Translations under genes and position numbers: made by a program | Shown: positions 18,356 to 25,136 of the stretch, piece after piece | How positions within the stretch are numbered: position 1 is the stretch's first letter | How the letters are laid out: every line of letters starts with the position of its first letter | Assembly: GCA_015069695.1 (NCBI GenBank) | Contig: JADCRZ010000005.1 | Location: 124,001 to 188,000 of the forward strand | Length of the DNA stretch: 64,000 bases | Source: Williamsia sp. | GTDB lineage: Bacteria; Bacteroidota; Bacteroidia; Chitinophagales; Chitinophagaceae | Reading direction: 5' to 3' | The notes under the pieces: model-generated | Told to the model about the DNA's origin: nothing | Database searches by the model: none | The model's input: the letters and a program-made list of their open reading frames with translations, nothing else

Positions 18356-19390
18356 GTGAAAACGACTGGTATCATGCTCTGTTTGTTGTTCAGGCTTCTT
18401 GTTCCCTGCTATGCCCAGCCGGGTTGGCAAAAGGCAGCGGAAGAACTGATTGTAACGGATCCTCCCTTCAAACAATGCCATGCATCCACGCTGGTTGAAC
18501 TGGCGCCTAACCGGTTGATGGCAGCCTGGTTTGGCGGTTCTCGTGAGGGAGGTAAAGATGTGGTGATCTGGACAAGCCTGATGGAAGAAGGCACTTGGAG
18601 TAAACCTGTAGCTATTGCCAATGGGGTTATCAATGATACCCTCCGGTATCCTACATGGAATCCGGTCTTGTTCAAAGATAAAAAAGGAACTCTATCTTTA
18701 TTTTACAAAGTAGGACCCAATCCACGGGAATGGTGGGGTATGATGATCTCCTCATCCAACGGAGGCCAAACCTGGTCCGTGCCTGTCCGTTTGCCGGATG
18801 GTATTTTAGGCCCCGTCAAAAATAAACCCTTCCAATTGGCTGACGGCTCTATCCTGTCTCCATCCAGCGCAGAAACTGCCACAGCCTGGAAAGCGCATAT
18901 TGAACGTTCAACGGATGGCGGCCGTACCTGGAACTTTATTCCGATTGACACGGCCAGCACCTTTGACGTAATTCAACCCAGCATTCTGCAATATGCCGAT
19001 GGCCGGTTACAGGTGGTCTGCCGTAGTAAGCAAGGGCATGTTATGCAGGCCTGGTCCAACGACAAAGGAAAAACCTGGGGTAAGCTGTCATCTACTACCT
19101 TGCTTAATCCAAATTCAGGAACGGATGCTGTAACCCTGAAGAACGGCTTGCAGCTCATTGTGTATAATCCGGACATGCCTGGAAAAGATTGGTGGAACGG
19201 GCGGTCAAAGCTGCATGTTGCTGTATCTGAGGATGGAACGAATTGGTCGGACGTAGCTGTATTGGAAAATGGCACCAGGGAAGAGTTTAGTTATCCGGCG
19301 GTAATACAAACCCCTGATGGCAAGGTACACATCACTTATACGTATGACCGGAAGAATATAAAACATGTAATACTGGAGCAAACAAAATAA
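18356..19390 (+). CDS. Exported BNR-repeat (sialidase-like) enzyme
   Basis: A 344-residue exported six-bladed propeller. The apparent start is GTG at 18356, giving a signal peptide that ends in LLVPCYAQ. Asp-box repeats are clear: SSNGGQTW, STDGGRTW, SNDKGKTW and a degenerate SEDGTNW. The N-terminal blade has CHASTLVEL and AAWFGGSREGGKDVVIW, typical of the BNR_2 group annotated as exo-alpha-sialidase. The FRIP motif of true GH33 sialidases is not seen, so the substrate may be another acidic sugar. It follows the susCD pair, but a terminator lies between. Frequently found in plant-polysaccharide loci. Confidence 0.8.
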   Translation: MKTTGIMLCLLFRLLVPCYAQPGWQKAAEELIVTDPPFKQCHASTLVELAPNRLMAAWFGGSREGGKDVVIWTSLMEEGTWSKPVAIANGVINDTLRYPTWNPVLFKDKKGTLSLFYKVGPNPREWWGMMISSSNGGQTWSVPVRLPDGILGPVKNKPFQLADGSILSPSSAETATAWKAHIERSTDGGRTWNFIPIDTASTFDVIQPSILQYADGRLQVVCRSKQGHVMQAWSNDKGKTWGKLSSTTLLNPNSGTDAVTLKNGLQLIVYNPDMPGKDWWNGRSKLHVAVSEDGTNWSDVAVLENGTREEFSYPAVIQTPDGKVHITYTYDRKNIKHVILEQTK

Positions 19391-19595
19391 GTTTCGCTTG
19401 CATTGGCATCAGGGGCTGCAAATAAAATTATCAGCCTATTCATTCCTGGCAATAGTACCAAATACATTGTCCGTGGTTTGGAAGGATTTTACACCTCACT
19501 TGCTGATGATCCTGTTCATGTAATCATCACCAGGGACAGTTGCCGTAACAGGATTGGCTTTGTTGGTCCTTTTTGTTTTTTCACGGATAAAGGTA

Positions 19596-19850
19596 ATGGC
19601 CTTGGTGTTATTTAGGAGAATTCGTCCAATCACAGATTTAGAACCCGCTATCATTCAAGAGGCTGAACAAAACGGCATAGCCGAGACCAAGCGCAAACGC
19701 AACTCCTCTCATTCTCTTTATCGCAAATGGCATAACGCTTACAACGAAGAAGGCATGCATGGTCTCAAAGCAAAGTACAAGACTGTAGATCCTGCTTTCA
19801 GGCAGCCGGAAATGGAAAACGCACGGCTTAAAAGTATTGTTGCCAAGTAG
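19596..19850 (+). pseudogene. IS3-family transposase OrfA, interrupted
   Basis: The frame reads EAEQNGIAETKRKRNSSHSL, YRKWHNAYNEEGMHGLKAKY and MENARLKSIVAK, matching the helix-turn-helix and leucine-zipper parts of IS3 OrfA. A TAG at 19848 cuts it; in the same frame after the stop the text continues ALEIEFKDELLKKS, which is the normal OrfA end. The N-terminal conserved arginine-rich start (RRRRFDP-like) has decayed. Confidence 0.7.
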
Positions 19851-19892
19851 GCGCTTGAAATAGAGTTCAAGGACGAACTGCTAAAAAAGTCA

Positions 19893-20310
19893 TTGACCTT
19901 GCAGGATGCAAAAAACACTATCGCGCTCTTTGAAAACACAGTAAAAACGACCTACTTACTGCAGTGGAGCGGCATGGCCAGGAGTTCTTATTACTATCAC
20001 CTTCGCACAACTAAGCGAGATAGAAGTCTTTGGCAGATGGCAGCAGTTTTACAATTATCGAAGGCTGCATGGTAGTCTGGCGAACAGGACACCGCAGTAC
20101 ATATGGGAGAGGTACGAAGAACAGCAGTGGAAGCAAGAAATACTGCCTCAGGATGGTACAGAAGCTTTATCCACAAACGGCGAACGTAAATTCCTTCAAA
20201 TTGGAGAGAGCCGTTTTGTGGATAAAATAGTCAGAGAACAACAGTGCGCTATCTTTGAAGAACAGATAGCTCGAAGCGCTCAAACCGTTTCAGAAAATCT
20301 GTCCCGTTAA
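19893..20310 (+). pseudogene. IS3-family transposase OrfB, core deleted
   Basis: The first part reads NTVKTTYLLQWSGMARSSYYYH, the usual OrfB N-terminus. At about 20022 the frame jumps to FGRWQQFYNYRRLHGSLANR and TPQYIWERY, which is the C-terminal end of the integrase core, then a tail to TAA at 20308. The whole DDE catalytic centre between these points is missing, together with a frame change, so a deletion of several hundred bases has occurred. Confidence 0.7.
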
Positions 20311-20567
20311 TACAGGTTTAGTACAAGGGCAGCTACATAAATTTGATGGATCGAAATGTTTGCGTAAGATTGCACTTCTTTCTGATGAGATCTAGCCCCT
20401 ATGAATGTCTCCTGCGTACCTGAAGACAGTGCTAAAATCCTTTTACCTGTTGTATAATCTCCGGCTGACGCCTGCTGCAAAACTATTTTTTACGTGATCT
20501 GAACCTGTATTTTTTACAGCAAAGGAAACCATTCCTGTGCTGTGACCAACCCCCATACCAATCTGTC

Positions 20568-23500
20568 ATGAAGGGATTTTTAGCCATTGTGATGATCTTG
20601 TCTGCGCTGGCGGCACAGGCACAAACAACCGGAGATTACAGAAGCAAAGCTACCGGGAACTGGAGCGATACTACCGTGTGGGAACGGTTTGACGGAACCG
20701 GGTGGCAAGCCACCAGCCGGTATCCTTCCAGCTCAGACGGGGTCATCGAAATCCAGGCCGCTCATACGATCACCGTAACCACCCCCACCACCGCCGACCA
20801 GATCCTGGTAGATGCAGGCGGTACCTTATCTGTTACTGCTCCCTTTTCCTTGTTGAACGGGAGCGGAGATGATATCATCTGCAACGGCCTGTTTGAGCTA
20901 TCCGGCGCAATAGGCGGTTCGGGCGCTACCTGTTCCGTGAACGGCGTGATGAACTGGTCGGGCGGTACCTGCGGCATAACGCTGGCGGTGCGGCCCGGGG
21001 GTACGTTGAACCTGGTATCTGCGCTGCTGAAGACACTCAGCGCCCCCCTTGCAAATGCCGGTACCATCAACTGGAACGCAGGAAGCTTTACACCCGGTAC
21101 ATCAACAGTCAGCAACACGGGCACCTTTAACATGGCCACAACGGCCACCCTTGCTTCATTTGGCACGGCCGGCACGCTGAACAATACCGGAACGTTCAAC
21201 CTGCTGCCCGGAATTACTTTTACCAACAACATCAATTTCAACAATTCCGGTACGATCAGCATGCCCGCCGGTACGGCATTTACCAACACCCGGACGCTGG
21301 TGCTGAACGCCGGCACAGTTATCAGCGGGTCCGGATCATTCGGCTGGGCCGGACTGGAATCAGTTAAAAGTTATCTCGACATACCGGCCTCCATCGTCCT
21401 GAACATAACAGCCGGGAATGTTACGAGCGATGCCCCGTTCAATATACCGGGGGTGATGAACTGGTCGGGAGGCACCATCAGCTCCCAGCTTTTCCTGGCA
21501 GCGTCGGCTATACTCAACCTGTCGGGGTCGCGCATGGTATTGAGCGGCAATATCACCAGCAGCGCCCTGGTAAAATGGACCGCTGGCGCAATTGACCTTG
21601 ATGGAGGAACCTTTACGAACTACGGTACTTTTCAGACCGATTTTGATGGAACCATGTCTATCATCAACTTCCACACAGGGGCTTTTAATAATTTCGGTTC
21701 TTTCCGCAAAACCGGCGGTTCAGGCAGCTCCACGCTGGGCGTGTATTGCACGAACACCGGACGGGTAAACATCGATTCAGGCATGCTCATGAACACAGGG
21801 ACCATTGTTCACACCGGTGTGGTCACAATTTCTTCCGGTACAAAATTCATCAATGCAGGAACGTTAACGGTCAATGATGCGGGCACCATAGGCGGTAGCG
21901 GCAGCTTTGAGTCGCGGAACAGTCTTGTTGTGAACAACTATTTAGATATCCCCGCCAGCCTTACGTTCACGAATGCAGGTCATATGGTGACGCAAGGCAG
22001 CACCCTTGCCATAAACGGAACAATGTACATGACGGGAGGCACCATCGAAAATGCCACTTTCAGCGCCGGGGCTGTTATAAATATTTCAGCCGGCCAGGGG
22101 GCATGGCTAAATGGAAAGATCTATAATTACGGTACCATCAACTGGAGTGATGGATATCTTGGCATTGGCCGGTTATTTTACAACCGCGGTGTTATAAATA
22201 CAACGGCAGATGCCACCATGTCGGCCGGTTCGGAATTTGACACCATTACCAACAGCGGCACCATTAACAAACTGCAGGGTTCGAATACTACCATTGTAGG
22301 AAATTTTTACAATACCGGTACCATCAACATCAATGATGGTAAGTTAACGCTGAGTACGAAGATGTTCAACAGCGGCACCATTACTATCCCGGCAAACGGA
22401 ACAATGGAAACTGTCGGAGACATATTCTTCAACAACGGAACAGTGATCACCGGCAGCGGCTCTATCAATTTCAGGGGTGATGAAACGATGAATACACCGC
22501 TGAATATCCCCGCATCCCTGACACTTAGTAAAATGGGCGGCATCACATTGGGCAAGTCTCCTACGACCATCAACGGGCTGATGTATTGGACAGATGGAAA
22601 CTTACAATCTCCGTTCAACATCGCCAAAGAGGCAACGCTGGTTATCAACGGCAGTCCGAACCTGCTGGTCCTCGGTGATACCCTCCGCAATCTCGGATCG
22701 ATCTCCTGGCTCCAGGGGTCCATAGAAATCTATCGCGCACCCATCTACAACGAAGGGCTTTTCAGCTGTCTTACCAATTCACTTACACAGATGTTTACGT
22801 ATGATACGGTGTCGCGGTTTACAAACAGCGGCATGTTTTTGAAAGACAGCGCTGTCTCTTTGATCGGAATCGATATGCCTTTTCTGAATACCGGCCTTGT
22901 AAGGGGAAAGGGGGCCATCAACTTTTTCAAGCGGTTCATAAACAGGGGACTGGTGGAAACCGGACCATCTATAAGTAATCTCGATCTCAACATATACTAC
23001 CCAACACCGATCCAGTTCGACAGCGCCGGTTCCCTGAAGATAAAGGTCTTTAACAATTCCGGTGCAGGAAAAGGCAATGATCTGGTGAATGCAAGAATCA
23101 TGGCCCTTTACGGCAACCTGGCTGTTACTGAAACAGGTACACCCCCGGCGGGAACTTACACCATCCTCAGCGCTTCAGACTCAATCACCGGCACCTTCAG
23201 CTCCCTTTCCCTGCCGCCCGGTTACACGGTTTCTTATACCCCCAAAACGGTGCTTCTCACAAAGCAGGCCGTTCTTCCCCTTGCGCTCCTGTCTTTCAAG
23301 GCAATGTCGGAAGAGAGCGCCGTAAGCCTGCAATGGAACACGTCCATAGAATACAATACCGATAAATTTGTAGTGGAAAGAAGCCATGATGGAACCGGTT
23401 TTGCATCCATCGGGTCCGTTGCTGCAAAAGGCGACAGCCTTCACAGTACGGGCTATGCGTTTGTTGACAGGCAGCCGGCAAATGGCCTGAATTACTACCG

Positions 23501-23810
23501 GTTAAAAATGCTCGATAAGGATGGTCAGTTCACGTATTCCTCCATTGTAAGTGTCAACTTAGGCAGTGTTAATTTCCGGCCGGCCATATACCCCAATCCC
23601 GTACGTACACAGCTTACGGTAGGAGGCCTGACCAGCGGACAAGCGCAAACCATTCGCCTGGTCGATCAGGCAGGCCACACCGTTTACAGCAAGACTACTT
23701 CTGCAAACAAGCTGTACATCGACATGAGCCGGCAGTCATCCGGCATTTACTGGCTGGTTATCATTGGTGAAGGCAGGCTGAAGTCGACCACAAAGATTAT
23801 CAAGGAATAG
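20568..23810 (+). CDS. T9SS-exported beta-helix-like repeat protein
   Basis: A 1080-residue surface or secreted protein. A signal peptide (residues 1-18, ALAAQA) precedes a G8-like start (GNWSDTTVWERFDG, SSSDGVIEIQAAHTITVT). The middle is a long stack of short beta strands rich in G, N, S and T (NTGTF, NSGTI, NAGTL), typical of a right-handed helix. Three larger units begin YLDIPAS near residue 267, YLDIPAS near 456 and LNIPAS near 642, about 187 residues apart. A fibronectin-like module follows (LLSFKAMSEESAVSLQWNT...VVERS) and the end is a type A T9SS sorting domain (IYPNPVRTQLTVGGL...GIYWLVI). Probably an adhesin or matrix protein. No catalytic motif seen. Confidence 0.85.
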   Translation: MKGFLAIVMILSALAAQAQTTGDYRSKATGNWSDTTVWERFDGTGWQATSRYPSSSDGVIEIQAAHTITVTTPTTADQILVDAGGTLSVTAPFSLLNGSGDDIICNGLFELSGAIGGSGATCSVNGVMNWSGGTCGITLAVRPGGTLNLVSALLKTLSAPLANAGTINWNAGSFTPGTSTVSNTGTFNMATTATLASFGTAGTLNNTGTFNLLPGITFTNNINFNNSGTISMPAGTAFTNTRTLVLNAGTVISGSGSFGWAGLESVKSYLDIPASIVLNITAGNVTSDAPFNIPGVMNWSGGTISSQLFLAASAILNLSGSRMVLSGNITSSALVKWTAGAIDLDGGTFTNYGTFQTDFDGTMSIINFHTGAFNNFGSFRKTGGSGSSTLGVYCTNTGRVNIDSGMLMNTGTIVHTGVVTISSGTKFINAGTLTVNDAGTIGGSGSFESRNSLVVNNYLDIPASLTFTNAGHMVTQGSTLAINGTMYMTGGTIENATFSAGAVINISAGQGAWLNGKIYNYGTINWSDGYLGIGRLFYNRGVINTTADATMSAGSEFDTITNSGTINKLQGSNTTIVGNFYNTGTININDGKLTLSTKMFNSGTITIPANGTMETVGDIFFNNGTVITGSGSINFRGDETMNTPLNIPASLTLSKMGGITLGKSPTTINGLMYWTDGNLQSPFNIAKEATLVINGSPNLLVLGDTLRNLGSISWLQGSIEIYRAPIYNEGLFSCLTNSLTQMFTYDTVSRFTNSGMFLKDSAVSLIGIDMPFLNTGLVRGKGAINFFKRFINRGLVETGPSISNLDLNIYYPTPIQFDSAGSLKIKVFNNSGAGKGNDLVNARIMALYGNLAVTETGTPPAGTYTILSASDSITGTFSSLSLPPGYTVSYTPKTVLLTKQAVLPLALLSFKAMSEESAVSLQWNTSIEYNTDKFVVERSHDGTGFASIGSVAAKGDSLHSTGYAFVDRQPANGLNYYRLKMLDKDGQFTYSSIVSVNLGSVNFRPAIYPNPVRTQLTVGGLTSGQAQTIRLVDQAGHTVYSKTTSANKLYIDMSRQSSGIYWLVIIGEGRLKSTTKIIKE

Positions 23811-23926
23811 GGTGAGAAGCTGGTGGTAAGAATTCGTGTGATCAGGTAATCCCAGGTTCCAGCGGCTCCACAGAGAAGAAAGCGGGTGCAGCTAATAACA
23901 ACTTATCATCTTTCTTGCATGGTTTA

Positions 23927-24466
23927 TTAGCTGCCGGCCTGCCTTACAAGCTGAATTTCGCTGTTTATCTTTACTTCTTCACCCAGCATAACGCCACCTG
24001 TTTCAAGCACGGCATTGAAGTTCACACCCCAATCATTGCGGTTCACTTTACCGGTTACAACAAACCCGGCCCTTTCACCGCCCCATGGATCTTTCGTGAG
24101 GCCGTTAAACTCTACATGGAGCTTAACCGGTTTTGTCACGCCTTTGAGTGTTAACTCGCCATATAAAGCAAAGCTGTCACTGTCTGCCTTTTCAATGTTT
24201 GTTGAGGTAAACTTCAGTTCAGGATAGGTCTCTGCTTCAAAGAAGTCGGAAGTGCGCAGATGCGCGTCCCGTTGCACGTTGTTGGTAAAGATAGAATCCA
24301 TATCAGCCGAGAGATCCACATGGGCTGTGCTGAAATCCGACTCTTCTGTTTCTACTTCTGCATGAAAGTTTTTGAACGAACCGGACACATTCGTGATCAT
24401 CAGGTGCCGGATCTTGAATGCCAATTCGCTGTGGGTAGGATCGAGCACCCATTTTATTTTTGCCAT
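23927..24466 (-). CDS. yceI: YceI-family lipocalin-like protein
   Basis: A 179-residue YceI-type protein, a beta-barrel that binds isoprenoid-like lipids. The frame opens at 24493, but the ATG at 24466 gives the family start MAKIKWVLDPTHSELAFKIRHLMI. Conserved features are SAHVDLSADMDSI-like FSTAHVDLSADMDSIFT, RDAHLRTSDFFEAETYPELKFTS, and YGELTLKGVTKPVKLHVEF. This start gives no signal peptide, so the product is predicted cytoplasmic, unlike E. coli YceI. The gene is divergent from hxlR and shares an operator region with it, so HxlR very likely controls it. Confidence 0.92.
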   Translation of the reverse strand: MAKIKWVLDPTHSELAFKIRHLMITNVSGSFKNFHAEVETEESDFSTAHVDLSADMDSIFTNNVQRDAHLRTSDFFEAETYPELKFTSTNIEKADSDSFALYGELTLKGVTKPVKLHVEFNGLTKDPWGGERAGFVVTGKVNRNDWGVNFNAVLETGGVMLGEEVKINSEIQLVRQAGS

Positions 24467-24490
24467 ATTTTTTTGTTTGTTTTGCGGGGG

Positions 24491-24548
24491 CAAACCTAGT
24501 TATATTTGCTATCCAACGGATAGTACTTTCCTCCAGGATAGCGCTATC
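24491..24548. promoter_or_regulatory. Divergent promoters and HxlR operator
   Basis: On the plus strand TATATTTG (24501-24508) fits the Bacteroidota -7 box, with TTTG at 24476 as -33. On the minus strand TAGGTTTG (24498-24491) fits a -7 box for yceI. Directly beside them lie CTATCC-AAC-GGATAG (24509-24523) and the 12-bp palindrome GATAGCGCTATC (24537-24548). The half-site GGATAG/CTATCC thus occurs about four times, as expected for a dimeric winged-helix regulator such as HxlR acting on both genes. Confidence 0.7.
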
Positions 24549-24581
24549 TTACAGGAAAGTAACGGTAAAGAAATAACGACT

Positions 24582-24953
24582 ATGACAACCAACACCACCC
24601 TGAAGCAACCCGAAGAACGTACACAGGAAACCTGTCTGCGCAGCGTGCGTGCGGTGAAGGATGCATTGGAGGTATTGCACGGCAGATGGAAACTGCCGAT
24701 CATTCTTTCCGTATCTTTTGGAACAAAGCGTTTCGGGCAGATCTCAAAAGAGCTGAACGGCATTACAGACAAGGTGCTTTCCAAAGAATTAAAGAACCTG
24801 GAAGCAAACCAGCTGATCAAACGCACCGTAATTGATGCCTTCCCGCCCATGGTTGAATACTCCATCACAGAACACGGCAAAACCCTGGGAAAGGTGATCG
24901 ACGAACTGGGTTATTGGGGCGCAGCCCACCGCAAAAAAATCCTGGGACGATAA
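24582..24953 (+). CDS. HxlR-family transcriptional regulator
   Basis: A 123-residue winged-helix regulator. The ATG at 24582 is chosen because the open frame upstream overlaps the divergent promoter and yceI. Family motifs are clear: the HxlR cysteine in QETCLRSV, then LHGRWKLPIILSVSFGTKRFGQISKEL, ITDKVLSKELKNLE, NQLIKRTV, PPMVEYSITEHGKTLGKVIDELGYWG. The single N-terminal cysteine can sense electrophiles or redox state in some relatives. It likely regulates itself and the divergent yceI through the palindromes between them. Confidence 0.93.
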   Translation: MTTNTTLKQPEERTQETCLRSVRAVKDALEVLHGRWKLPIILSVSFGTKRFGQISKELNGITDKVLSKELKNLEANQLIKRTVIDAFPPMVEYSITEHGKTLGKVIDELGYWGAAHRKKILGR

Positions 24954-25136
24954 GTGGAAAAAGTAGATCTATGCGATGCGGCATTTTTTATCGATCAGGT
25001 TTATCGAGGGAAAGTGGTGGCGCAAATCTGTAAGGCTTCGTAGCAGGAAAAAGATAAACATATTAAAGCATACAGGGCTTCCTGATTTTTTTTATTTTTA
25101 TCCATTTTGCAGGCTTTGCTTTTAGATAATCATACA

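Larger units (their letters stand above)
19596..20325 (+). mobile_element. Decayed IS3-family (IS150-like) insertion sequence
   Basis: The element holds a broken OrfA (19596-19850, in-frame stop), an OrfB reduced to its two ends, and a right end terminating in TTTAGTACA at 20325. The terminal TGTACTAAACC, read inward, is IS150-group-like. No matching left end is found before 19596, so the 5' end is lost or diverged. Transposition in cis is impossible. Confidence 0.75.

Noticed and set aside
19403-19595. Open frame between the BNR gene and the IS relic
   Set aside because: Readable frames on both strands give no recognisable protein; could be older debris, but nothing supports a call.
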